A stretch of DNA of 64,000 nt, from NCBI RefSeq assembly GCF_004216905.1, contig NZ_SGXJ01000001.1, forward strand, positions 496,001 to 560,000, read 5' to 3'. Both the position numbers and the translations under genes were made by a program. This DNA comes from Kribbella sp. VKM Ac-2569 (GTDB lineage Bacteria > Actinomycetota > Actinomycetes > Propionibacteriales > Kribbellaceae). The notes under the pieces are model-generated. The model did not search any database, had not been told where the DNA came from, and saw only the letters and a program-made list of their open reading frames with translations. Shown here piece by piece: positions 1 through 7,608 of this stretch; position 1 is the first letter of the stretch, and the number at the start of each line of letters is the position of its first letter.

Positions 1-130
1 ACGCCAGGTGGTTGCTGACCAGCAGCGCCGGACCGTCGGAGGGCACGTGCTCCGCCCCGGTCACCTTGGGCCGGAAGAACAGCCTGACCAGTGGTGCGAC
101 CAAGAACCGTCTGAGGAACAGGTACAGCAT
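1..130 (-). CDS. 1-acyl-sn-glycerol-3-phosphate acyltransferase-like protein, N-terminus only (cut by window edge)
   Basis: Only the first 43 codons are inside the window, reading from an ATG at 130. The residues run from a hydrophobic, arginine-rich start (MLYLFLRRFLVAPLVRLFF) through a RPKVTG-type strand to SNHLA. The NH of SNHLA is where the HX4D catalytic motif of PlsC-family acyltransferases begins. Family members transfer an acyl chain to lysophosphatidate at the inner membrane face. The gene lies next to the ArsA/SRPBCC/FadD15 group, as plsC-like Rv2182c does in mycobacteria (synteny from memory). The catalytic aspartate and the rest of the protein are outside, so the family call rests on the N-terminus and context. 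Confidence 0.65.
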   Translation of the reverse strand, partial: MLYLFLRRFLVAPLVRLFFRPKVTGAEHVPSDGPALLVSNHLA

Positions 131-450
131 CCGCCTCGACCTCCGTCACTCGCCCGACACTCACCAGCACTCACTGAGAGCCCACGTCACCATCGTCGGC
201 CCGTACCTGCGTCCGGCACCAGTGCCCGCCGGTGGCGGTCACGCGACAACTCCGGCGCGCCACCTTCCGGTGCGGACACTACGTTCCAGCTTCCCCCTCA
301 GGCAATGTCACCGCCAGGAATGTGGGCGTTGCTCACCGTGTTGTCACCTGGATGCAGACTGGATGCAGCCCAGATGCGACGATTGTCACGCGCCTACGAG
401 GCCTAGTTGCAGGCGCGTCTGTGAGGACACTGAACGGCGAGGAGTCGAGC
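131..450. other. 320-bp divergent intergenic region with phased repeats
   Basis: This stretch separates the leftward acyltransferase from the rightward esterase and must hold both promoters. Open frames cross it, but I see no gene-like protein. The notable content is three GATGC units at 351, 362 and 373 with an exact 11-bp period, bracketed by two TTGTCAC copies at 341-347 and 383-389. Confidence 0.5.
350..389. repeat. Three 11-bp-phased GATGC repeats flanked by TTGTCAC
   Basis: GGATGCAG occurs at 350-357 and 361-368, and the related AGATGCG at 372-378, so GATGC recurs every 11 bp. A copy of TTGTCAC lies at 341-347 and another at 383-389. Helically phased direct repeats between divergent genes usually mean cooperative regulator binding on one DNA face. 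The regulator is unknown. Confidence 0.4.
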
Positions 451-1245
451 GTGCCAGTGCAAGCCCACGCGGAGGAGTTTCGCAGTCCCGGCACCGGGGA
501 GAACGCCGCCGTCGGCGTACTGCTGAGCCACGGATTCACCGGCTCGCCGCGGTCGATGCGGCCGTTCGGTGAGCACCTGGCCGCCGAGGGGTACGGCGTC
601 TCCGTGCCGCGGCTGCCCGGTCACGGGACCAGCTGGCCGGAGATGAACAAGACCGCCTGGCCGGACTGGTACGCCGTACTCGACAACGAGCTCGAGCGGC
701 TGCGCAAGGAGCACGACCGGGTGTTCCTGGTGGGGCTGTCGATGGGCGGCTGCCTGGTACTGCGGCTCGCCGAGCAGCATGGCGAGGACGTATCCGGTCT
801 GGTCCTGATCAACCCGTCGGTGCGCGCCGACGACAAGCGGCTGGTGCTGCTGCCGGTGCTGTCCAAGCTGGTGCCGTCGTTCCCGGGCATCTCGAACGAC
901 ATCAAGAAGCCCGGCGTGGACGAGGGCGCGTACGACCGGATGCCGCTGCGGGCGCTGCAGTCGCTGTCGCAACTGTGGAAGATCACCCGGGACGATCTGG
1001 CGAAGATCACGCAGCCGGTGCTGTTGTTCCGCAGTACTGTCGATCATGTGGTGGAGCCGAGCTCGGGGCGGGAAGTGCTGTCCTCGATCTCGTCCCGCGA
1101 CGTGACCGAGACCCTGCTCGAGGACAGCTACCACGTGGCAACCCTGGACAACGACGCCCCGCGGATCTTCGCGGACTCGACAGCCTTCATCAGCCGGCTG
1201 AGCGAGCCCAAGAGTGAGCCCAGGAGTGAGCGCAGCGATGCGTGA
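451..1245 (+). CDS. Alpha/beta hydrolase, monoacylglycerol lipase/carboxylesterase type
   Basis: This 264-residue cytoplasmic esterase has a complete catalytic triad: Ser97 in GLSMGG, Asp198 in TVDHVV and His228 in SYHVAT. LSHGFTGSP near residue 30 supplies the oxyanion-hole HGF motif. The layout and length match the Est30/monoacylglycerol lipase group, which cleaves short- to medium-chain carboxyl esters. The GTG at 451 was chosen because GAGGAG lies about 7 nt upstream; an in-frame GTG at 421 is the alternative. The stop overlaps the start of the next gene by 8 bp, so the two are co-translated. Divergence from a PlsC-like gene suggests a lipid link, but the substrate cannot be told. Confidence 0.85.
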   Translation: MPVQAHAEEFRSPGTGENAAVGVLLSHGFTGSPRSMRPFGEHLAAEGYGVSVPRLPGHGTSWPEMNKTAWPDWYAVLDNELERLRKEHDRVFLVGLSMGGCLVLRLAEQHGEDVSGLVLINPSVRADDKRLVLLPVLSKLVPSFPGISNDIKKPGVDEGAYDRMPLRALQSLSQLWKITRDDLAKITQPVLLFRSTVDHVVEPSSGREVLSSISSRDVTETLLEDSYHVATLDNDAPRIFADSTAFISRLSEPKSEPRSERSDA

Positions 1246-1936
1246 CAACGGACTGACCGCGACGTCGTACACGTCGCTCGGAGGCATCGATCCGCTGATC
1301 GCGGAGCCGGTGCTCGACGCGCTCAAGGCGGCCGGAATCGCGGCGTACTGCGAGAACCAGAGCGAGGCCCGGACGCCGGAGGAGGCCGAGGAACCGGTCC
1401 GGATCCCGGTCGGGTACGACGAGATCTTCGTCGACGCCGAGGCGGTGGAGCGGGCCCGTCCGGTGATCGACCGCAGTACCGAGGACGCCGAGTGGCAGTC
1501 GCTGGTGGAACAGTTCAACAAACCGTCCGCGCCGGGGCACGACGGCGGCGAGGAAAAGGTCGCGCGGTGGCCGGCGAGTGAGGACGTCGACGACAAGTAC
1601 GAGCCGCTGATCGACGTACCGGCCGGGCTCACCGTCGAGGAGAAGAAGACCGAGGACGCCGAGCCGCCGGCCAGGAAGGCCGACGACGCGCACGAGCACT
1701 ACGTCCCGCCGGAGCCGCCGCGCGGGCCGCGGCTGGACTGGATCAGCCGGCTCGCGTGGCTCGGGCTGCTCGGCGGTCCGCTGCTGCTGATCCTGGCCGC
1801 CCTGCTCGACTTCGGCACCGGCCGGATCACGACGCTCGCGGTCACCGGATTCATCGGCGGCTTCCTCACGCTGGTCTTCCGGATGAAGGACCGGCTCCCT
1901 CCGGGTGACGGCGGTGACGACGGAGCCGTCGTCTGA
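1238..1936 (+). CDS. Membrane protein with N-terminal DUF2007-like domain
   Basis: The 232-residue protein opens with a compact domain (about residues 5-80) of the pattern LDALKAAGIAAYCEN...IFVDAEAVERARPVI. This resembles the DUF2007/signal-transducing domain also seen fused to membrane segments. A charged linker rich in Glu and Asp follows to about residue 165. Two hydrophobic helices then form a C-terminal hairpin (around LLGGPLLLILAALL and VTGFIGGFLTLVF). The start ATG at 1238 overlaps the upstream hydrolase stop, and an AGGAG lies about 11 nt before it. No enzymatic motif is visible; a membrane-anchored regulatory or scaffold role is inference. Confidence 0.7.
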   Translation: MRDNGLTATSYTSLGGIDPLIAEPVLDALKAAGIAAYCENQSEARTPEEAEEPVRIPVGYDEIFVDAEAVERARPVIDRSTEDAEWQSLVEQFNKPSAPGHDGGEEKVARWPASEDVDDKYEPLIDVPAGLTVEEKKTEDAEPPARKADDAHEHYVPPEPPRGPRLDWISRLAWLGLLGGPLLLILAALLDFGTGRITTLAVTGFIGGFLTLVFRMKDRLPPGDGGDDGAVV

Positions 1937-1992
1937 GTTAGAGTGCGGATCGTCGGACAATCTGACGACATCACTCGTTTGGGAGGGCACCC

Positions 1993-3222
1993 GTGCAGGT
2001 CACCGAGACGGTCCAGATCACCGGCCACCTGATGGACTCCGGGCTGCTGTCCCGGGTGCTCGACGACATTCGCGGGTACGGCGGCGAGTACACGCTGGAC
2101 AAGTTCGACCTCGGCTACGACAAGGACGACCCGTCCACGGTCCGGATGACGGTCGGCGCGGAGGACGAGGAGTCGCTGCAGCGGCTGCTGATGCGGATCC
2201 AGACCAAGGGCGCGAACCTGGTCGACCCCGGTACGCCGGAGATCACCGAGGTCAGTCAGGACGGGGTGTTCCCGGACGGGTTCTACTCGACCACGAACCT
2301 ACCGACGAGCGTTCGGCTCGGCGGCCACTGGGTCACCGTCCAGAACCCGGAGATGGACTGCGGCCTGCTCGTCGAGGGTGACGCCGTACGGACCATTCCG
2401 ATGTCCGAGGTACGCGCCGGGATGAAGATCATCTCGAGTGCGCAGGGCGTGCGCGTCACGCCCCCGATCGTGACGAGCACCGAGGACGGCTTCGGCTTCA
2501 TGGAGTCGGACGTGTCCTCGGAGAAGCCGCAGCGGGTGCTGGTCAAGCAGGTCGCCGACGGGATGCGCGAGGCGAAGGCGAACGGGCAGAAGGTGCTCTG
2601 GGTCGGCGGGCCCGGCATCGTGCACACCGGCGCCGCGCCCGCGATGGTCGCGATCGTCGAGGCCGGGTACGTCGACGTACTGTTCGCCGGCAATGCGCTC
2701 GCGACGCACGACATCGAGTCGTCGCTGTACGGGACGTCACTCGGCGTGGATCTCGCCCGCGGGCGGGGCGTCGAGCACGGGCACGAGCACCACATCCGGG
2801 CGATCAACACGATCCGCAAGGCCGGGTCGATCGCGGCGGCCGTCGAGCAGGGCGTGCTGACGTCCGGCGTGATGCACGCGCTGGTCAAGAACGGGAAGCA
2901 GTTCGTGCTGGTCGGTTCGGTGCGCGACGACGGGCCGCTGCCGGACGTCTACACCGACGTACTCGAGGGCCAGCGCGCGATGCGGGCCGAACTGGACGGC
3001 GTCGGGTACTGCCTGATGGCCGCGACCATGCTCCACTCGGTTGCTACCGGCAACATCCTGCCGGCGTCGATCCCGTTGACCTGCGTGGACATCAACCCGG
3101 CGACGGTGACCAAGCTCGCGGACCGCGGCTCGTCGCAGGCGCGCGGGATCGTCACGGACGTCGGCCTGTTCGTCGAGCACCTGGCGCGCGAACTCTCCCC
3201 GTCGTACGCCGACATGAAGTGA
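1993..3222 (+). CDS. LOR/SDH-domain protein, ornithine cyclodeaminase type (TIGR00300 family)
   Basis: The 409-residue product matches the stand-alone LOR/SDH family (TIGR00300). The N-terminal domain (to about residue 110) reads ETVQITGHLMDSGLLSRVLDDI and is followed by FYSTTNLPT and the motif WVTVQNPEMDCG. A Rossmann-like segment carries LWVGGPGIVHTGAAPA, then CVDINPATVTKLADRGS. Family knowledge: the same fold forms the C-terminal half of cyanobacterial AgrE/ArgZ and archaeal ornithine cyclodeaminases that convert ornithine to proline with NAD. Start GTG 1993 has GGGAGGG 5 nt upstream. No arginine dihydrolase domain is fused here, so proline formation from ornithine is the best guess but unproven. 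Confidence 0.75.
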   Translation: MQVTETVQITGHLMDSGLLSRVLDDIRGYGGEYTLDKFDLGYDKDDPSTVRMTVGAEDEESLQRLLMRIQTKGANLVDPGTPEITEVSQDGVFPDGFYSTTNLPTSVRLGGHWVTVQNPEMDCGLLVEGDAVRTIPMSEVRAGMKIISSAQGVRVTPPIVTSTEDGFGFMESDVSSEKPQRVLVKQVADGMREAKANGQKVLWVGGPGIVHTGAAPAMVAIVEAGYVDVLFAGNALATHDIESSLYGTSLGVDLARGRGVEHGHEHHIRAINTIRKAGSIAAAVEQGVLTSGVMHALVKNGKQFVLVGSVRDDGPLPDVYTDVLEGQRAMRAELDGVGYCLMAATMLHSVATGNILPASIPLTCVDINPATVTKLADRGSSQARGIVTDVGLFVEHLARELSPSYADMK

Positions 3223-3247
3223 CCCTGTCGGCGTACACGCTGGTCCT

Positions 3248-3673
3248 ATGGTGAATCAGGACTTCGAGTCGTTCCTGCGACGCTTCGAGGAGGCCAACAC
3301 CGCGTTCGTCAACGGCGATCCGTCGTTGTGGTTGCCGTTGGTGTCGCACAGCGAGCTGACCTCGATCTTCGGCGGGTTCGGCGGGCAGGAGGTCGGCTGG
3401 TCCGAGATCGGGCCGCGGTACGGGTGGGCGTCCTCGCAGTTCCGCCCCAGCGGCGCGAAGATCGAGTTCGAGTACCTCGTCAAGCACGTTGGCGCGGACA
3501 CGGCGTACACGGTCGCGATCGAGCGCGGCACCGTGCAGCACGTCACCCAGCCGGATCCGGTGCCGCACCTGCTGCGGACGACGATGGTGTTCCGGGCCGA
3601 GGACGGCGCGTGGAGGATCACGCACCGCCACGCCGATCCACTCAACCCCACCTCGGCCCCGACGGGGCCTTAA
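3248..3673 (+). CDS. SnoaL/NTF2-like fold protein
   Basis: The 141-residue protein has the SnoaL/DUF4440-type pattern: an N-terminal helix with FLRRFEEANTAFVNGD, a central FGGFGG loop, and paired strands ending in LLRTTMVFRAEDGAWRITHRHAD. The last segment is the hallmark C-terminal strand pair of the NTF2 fold. Members bind small hydrophobic molecules or act as cyclases and isomerases; the substrate is not predictable. A CACGCT hexamer ends 6 nt before the ATG, consistent with a leaderless transcript. Its TAA is shared with the oppositely oriented gene at 3670 through the palindrome TTAA. Confidence 0.75.
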   Translation: MVNQDFESFLRRFEEANTAFVNGDPSLWLPLVSHSELTSIFGGFGGQEVGWSEIGPRYGWASSQFRPSGAKIEFEYLVKHVGADTAYTVAIERGTVQHVTQPDPVPHLLRTTMVFRAEDGAWRITHRHADPLNPTSAPTGP

Positions 3674-4023
3674 CGGCTGAGGTCGCTGTGCCCGCCGGGG
3701 CGATAGCCCCTGTTCTCCCGGCGGCCCCACTCCGGGCCGTTGTCGGCCCGCACTTCCGGCCCTTCGGCGTTCAGAGCACGCGAGATCGACGTGCCTGCGT
3801 CGGGACCGTGTTGAACCGTCCGCTGCAACGTCTCGGCGAACTCGACGGCCGCCTTGACCTCGTCCTCGACGTCGAACCGCGCGAGCGTCCGCATACCTCC
3901 GTGCTCGCCGTTGTGCCGCAGGACCACCGCCTCGGTGTACGTCTTGTCCGGCTCGATGAAGGCGTTCTCACGGTCCGGCGTCACCAGCAGGTTCTCGTAC
4001 TCCGCATGAGAACTCTGGCCCAC
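3670..4023 (-). CDS. Hypothetical protein, possibly 5'-truncated
   Basis: I do not recognise this 117-residue protein. It is acidic and lacks a signal peptide or membrane segment. Codon use is typical of real genes here (G/C in most third positions, for example across ENLLVTPDRENAFIEPDKTY), so it looks genuinely coding. The only conventional start in the frame is the GTG at 4023, with no good ribosome site. The coding-like frame continues upstream for 26 more codons (to 4101, reading ETKRYDDGWLHA just before the GTG) without ATG, GTG or TTG. The 5' end may therefore be decayed, or the gene starts at the GTG. It converges with the NTF2-like gene, sharing TTAA. Confidence 0.45.
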   Translation of the reverse strand: MGQSSHAEYENLLVTPDRENAFIEPDKTYTEAVVLRHNGEHGGMRTLARFDVEDEVKAAVEFAETLQRTVQHGPDAGTSISRALNAEGPEVRADNGPEWGRRENRGYRPGGHSDLSR

Positions 4024-4177
4024 CGCATGCAGCCACCCGTCGTCGTACCGCTTGGTCTCGGAGAACTCGGACCTGTTCGCCTCGCAGGTGGCCCTTTCAC
4101 GTCACCGGGCCGACATGTCTGCTCTGTCACGTCTGTCCGGGCATGACGCCCGGACCGGAAGCGTGTTGGATGGCGGT

Positions 4178-4927
4178 ATGACGGAACTCGTGCACCTGGA
4201 TGCCGATGGCGGCGTCGCAACAATCACGCTCGACTCGCCGCACAACAAGAACGCGTTGTCGCAGCAGCTGACCAGTGAGTTGCTGGCGCGGCTCGAGACG
4301 GCGGGCGCGGATGAGGCGGTGCGGGTGATCGTGATTCGGTCGGCGCTGGACGTGTTCTGCTCGGGGGCAGATCTGTCCGAGGCTACGACCGTCGGGATGG
4401 GCGTCGGCGCGCAGCGGATGGTCGACGTACAGCGCGCGATCGTGGCGAACCCGAAGCCGGTCGTCGTGCGCGTCGCCGGGCCCGCGCGGGCCGGCGGCAT
4501 CGGGATCGTGGCGGCGGCAGACATCAGCATCGCCGGGGAAAGCGCGACGTTCGCGTTGACCGAGGTCCGGCTGGGGCTCGCGGCGGCGACGATCTCGCTC
4601 ACGGTCCTCCCCCGGCTCACGGACCGCGCGGCGGCGTACACCTTCCTGACCGGCAACGGCTTCGACGCCCTCGAAGCAGCACGCCTCGGGCTCCTCACGC
4701 TGACGGTGCCCGACAGCGACCTGGACGAGGCCGTCGACACGGTGCTCACGTCGCTCCTCAAGGGCGCACCACAGGGCCTACGCGAAACCAAGAAACTCCT
4801 CAACCGCGACCTCCTCGCCGACATAGATGCCCGCGGCAAAGACCTCGCCGAACTCTCCGCAAGCCTCTTCGCCTCCCCCGCCGCCCAAGAAGCCATGCTC
4901 ACCTTCCTCAACCGCAAGAAGAGCTAA
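4178..4927 (+). CDS. Enoyl-CoA hydratase/isomerase family protein
   Basis: The 249-residue length and sequence fit the crotonase superfamily. ATITLDSPHNKNALSQQL is the N-terminal crotonase signature, FCSGADLSE forms the first oxyanion-hole loop, and GPARAGGIGIVAAADI the second. TEVRLGLAA follows at the catalytic loop. Members hydrate or isomerise enoyl-CoA thioesters in fatty-acid or aromatic degradation. The second loop reads ARAGGIG where active hydratases usually show a glutamate-bearing AxGGG, so the exact reaction is uncertain. The ATG at 4178 lies 6 nt after TTGGAT, suggesting leaderless expression. Confidence 0.8.
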   Translation: MTELVHLDADGGVATITLDSPHNKNALSQQLTSELLARLETAGADEAVRVIVIRSALDVFCSGADLSEATTVGMGVGAQRMVDVQRAIVANPKPVVVRVAGPARAGGIGIVAAADISIAGESATFALTEVRLGLAAATISLTVLPRLTDRAAAYTFLTGNGFDALEAARLGLLTLTVPDSDLDEAVDTVLTSLLKGAPQGLRETKKLLNRDLLADIDARGKDLAELSASLFASPAAQEAMLTFLNRKKS

Positions 4928-4967
4928 TTCGTTTGCCGCTCAGGGACACCGCTGCTGGACTGGCGGT

Positions 4968-5711
4968 ATGCGGCAGATCACCGAGGCACAGCGGACGCAG
5001 TTCCGGAACGAGGGGTACGTCGTCGTGCCCGGCGTACTCACCGACGAGCAGATCGCCGCCACTCGCCGGATCGTTGCCGAGATGCTCGAACGCCAGCCGC
5101 CGGAAGGTGTCGGCGCGCACTTCCTGTGGCCTGCCCTCGACGACGCACACCCGCTGCTGGCGTTGTATCGCGCAGCTGGGATCGCGGAGCTGGCCGCCCA
5201 ATTGCTGCGGCCGGAGTTGGAGCTGCTCGAGCCGGACCAGGCCCAGGTTGCGACGACGATCCCGCCCTGGCCGCACCGGCCGGGCGGTCCACACGTCGAC
5301 GGGATCACGCCGACCCTGGAGGACGGCACGCCGGGGACGTTCACGATGCTCGCCGGATTGTGGCTGACCTCCCACGAGGAGCTGGACCGGGGCAATCTCT
5401 ATCTCTGGCCGGGGACGCATCTTCGGCTCGGCGCCTACCTGGCCGAGCGGGGCGCCGACGCGCTGTCCCGGGTCGACGAGATGACCCCGGGCCCCTACCC
5501 CGACATCCCGCTCGGCGATCCGATCCAGGCCAGCGGAGCGGCCGGGAGCGTGCTCTTCGCGCACTACCTGCTGGCGCACAACATCGGCGGCCACTCCGGC
5601 AGCGCGGACGACGTACGGCGGGAAACCCTGTACTACCGGCTCCGGACCGAGACACATCGCGCGAACTGGCGGGCCGCAGTCACTGATCCGCTACTCGAGT
5701 TCCGGCCCTGA
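4968..5711 (+). CDS. Phytanoyl-CoA dioxygenase (PhyH) family protein
   Basis: This 247-residue protein belongs to the Fe(II)/2-oxoglutarate-dependent PhyH family. FRNEGYVVVPGVLTDEQI is the typical opening. The iron-binding His-X-Asp pair is His109 and Asp111 in GGPHVDG. The distal histidine lies in the later AHYLLAHNIGGHSG segment, with RRETLYYRL as the last strand. LYLWPGTHLRLG is the conserved PGTH region. The enzyme would hydroxylate a lipid or secondary metabolite; the substrate is unknown. TGGACT ends 6 nt before the ATG. The 3' end overlaps the convergent phosphatase-family gene by 32 bp. Confidence 0.85.
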   Translation: MRQITEAQRTQFRNEGYVVVPGVLTDEQIAATRRIVAEMLERQPPEGVGAHFLWPALDDAHPLLALYRAAGIAELAAQLLRPELELLEPDQAQVATTIPPWPHRPGGPHVDGITPTLEDGTPGTFTMLAGLWLTSHEELDRGNLYLWPGTHLRLGAYLAERGADALSRVDEMTPGPYPDIPLGDPIQASGAAGSVLFAHYLLAHNIGGHSGSADDVRRETLYYRLRTETHRANWRAAVTDPLLEFRP

Positions 5712-6396
5712 TCTCGATCAGCATCGGGAGGTGGTCGGAGGCGGCGGCGAGATCCTCTGGCGAGGCGGGTGTGGGGAGGATGCGTCCCTGCAGCGCGGGT
5801 GACAGGTGTGCGCCGTCGATGCGTTTGTGGGGATTTGTGGAGCTGAAGGTCGGGCCCGCGTCGGCTCCGAGGTCGGTCAGGCCCTCCTCGGCGAGTCGTT
5901 TCCACACCGGGCCGTCGGGTTCCTCGTTCAGGTCGCCGGCCAGCAGGTACGGCGTGCCGAGGGCGCGGCATCGCTTCAGGACCTGCTCGAGCTCGCGCTG
6001 ACGGCCGAGGATGTGCAGGCCGAGATGACAGCACACGACAGCGACCTGCGTCGTCCCGACGAGTACCTGGCCGCCGACGGCGCCGCCGGGCAGCTGGGTG
6101 GCGACGAAGTTCAGGCGCCGGCGGACGAACGGCCGCCAGACCCGCCAGTGCACCGGATCGCCGAGCTCGATGCCGTCGGCAACCAGGATCGCGTTCCGGG
6201 CGGAGCCTGCGACGTACCGCATCCCGAACGTCGCCGCCATCGCGCGCCGCTTCGTCCGGGTCCCGAACCAGGTCGGCGCCTCCTGCACGAGCATCACGTC
6301 CGGCGCGCACGCCCGTACCACCCGAGCGAGCGCCGTACGGTCGTCTCCCCACCGGTGCACGTTGTACGACAGCACCCGCAGGGCGCCATCACTCAT
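5680..6396 (-). CDS. Endonuclease/exonuclease/phosphatase (EEP) family protein
   Basis: The 238-residue product contains the EEP fold motifs in order: LRVLSYNVHRWGDD (Mg-binding Asn), DVMLVQEAP (catalytic Glu), VAVVCCHLGLHILGRQREL, LLAGDLNEEPDGP (catalytic Asp-Asn pair) and the terminal AASDHLPM (catalytic His). There is no signal peptide, so it is probably cytoplasmic. EEP enzymes cleave phosphodiester or phosphomonoester bonds in nucleic acids, lipids or inositol phosphates. The start overlaps the stop of the upstream glucokinase by 4 bp (ATGA), placing both on one transcript. Confidence 0.85.
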   Translation of the reverse strand: MSDGALRVLSYNVHRWGDDRTALARVVRACAPDVMLVQEAPTWFGTRTKRRAMAATFGMRYVAGSARNAILVADGIELGDPVHWRVWRPFVRRRLNFVATQLPGGAVGGQVLVGTTQVAVVCCHLGLHILGRQRELEQVLKRCRALGTPYLLAGDLNEEPDGPVWKRLAEEGLTDLGADAGPTFSSTNPHKRIDGAHLSPALQGRILPTPASPEDLAAASDHLPMLIEIRAGTRVADQ

Positions 6397-7535
6397 GCGT
6401 CAGGGTCGCCGTTCAGGTCAGCCGGGTGCAGGTCGGTGTCCTGCGCCGCGGCGCGCATCCCGGTACGCCGTCCCGCGGTCTTCCGGGCCGCCCGCTCGAG
6501 GCGGGTCGACCGTCCACGCGCCGCAGCCGTCTTCGCGGTCACGGCGGTGGTCTTCACCCGGACCCGGCGCAGCCACGTCGCCTCTTCGCGCGCGAGGTCG
6601 GCCGCACCGACCAGGCCCGCCTCCGGCCCGAGCACCGCGCGGACAATCCGCGCCTCCGGGCGGAATCCGCGACCGGTCAGCGTCCGCTTGAACGCCTCCC
6701 GCGCCGGTGCCAGCAGCAGTTCGCCCGCGTCGGACACGCCACCGCCGATCACGAACGTGCCCGGGTCGAGCGCGGCGGCCAGGTTCGCGAGGCCGATGCC
6801 GAGCCAGCGGCCGACGTCCTCGAGCAGCTCGACCGCGACCGGGTCGCCGTCCTTGGCCAGCTCGGTCACCATCGGGCCGTTGATCTTCCGCGGATCGCCC
6901 TCGGCCGCCCGCAGCAGGTTGTGCGCGACCGGCGAACCGGACAGCGCCAGCTCACGGGCCTCCCGGGTCAGCGCGTTGCCGGAGGCGTACTGCTCCCAGC
7001 AGCCGCGGTTCCCGCACTCGCAGCGGTGACCGCCCGGCACGACCTGCATGTGCCCGAACTCGCCCGCGATCCCGAACTTCCCGCGCTGCAACGCGCCGTC
7101 GTTCAGGATCGCGCCGCCGATGCCGGTGCCGAGGGTGACGCACACCAGGTGGCTCTCGCCTTGACCGCCACCGAACCGCCACTCGGACCAGGCGGCTGCG
7201 TTCGCGTCGTTCTCGACGACGACCGGTAGGCCGAGCCGGCGCTCGACCGCGTCCCGCAGCGGCTCGTGCCGCCAGGCGAGGTGCGGTGCGAACAGCACCG
7301 ACGACCGGGTGCCGTCGACGAACCCGGCGGCGCCGATGCCGACCGCGATCACGTCGTGCCGGGACTCCAGGTCGCGGACGATCTCCGCGATCGCGTCCTC
7401 GGTCTCCTTCGGGTCCGTCGTCGGCGTGTCGCGCCGCAACCGGTCCAGGATGTTGGCCTCCGGGTCGACCACCCCGGCGGCGACCTTGGTCCCGCCGATG
7501 TCGATCCCGATCGTCAGTGCCTGCGTCAAAGCCAA
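6393..7535 (-). CDS. ROK-family glucokinase with basic C-terminal tail
   Basis: ROK sugar kinase, 380 residues. LTIGIDIGGTKVAAGVVD is the N-terminal phosphate loop, VVVENDANAAAW carries the catalytic Asp, and CECGNRGCWEQYASG is the ROK zinc motif. There is no N-terminal HTH, so it is a kinase and not a ROK repressor. It would phosphorylate glucose with ATP, perhaps also polyphosphate in actinobacteria. The kinase fold ends near residue 325. The remaining about 55 residues are rich in Arg, Lys, Ala and Thr, an extension the neighbouring paralogue does not have. The start ATG at 7535 reads MALTQALTIGID. Confidence 0.85.
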   Translation of the reverse strand: MALTQALTIGIDIGGTKVAAGVVDPEANILDRLRRDTPTTDPKETEDAIAEIVRDLESRHDVIAVGIGAAGFVDGTRSSVLFAPHLAWRHEPLRDAVERRLGLPVVVENDANAAAWSEWRFGGGQGESHLVCVTLGTGIGGAILNDGALQRGKFGIAGEFGHMQVVPGGHRCECGNRGCWEQYASGNALTREARELALSGSPVAHNLLRAAEGDPRKINGPMVTELAKDGDPVAVELLEDVGRWLGIGLANLAAALDPGTFVIGGGVSDAGELLLAPAREAFKRTLTGRGFRPEARIVRAVLGPEAGLVGAADLAREEATWLRRVRVKTTAVTAKTAAARGRSTRLERAARKTAGRRTGMRAAAQDTDLHPADLNGDPDA

Positions 7536-7608
7536 GGTTCGACCTTCCTCGCGACCCCCGCCGGGCCAGGGTGTGTCTCGGCTCCAGTATCCCAGGTCAG
7601 GACAATCA

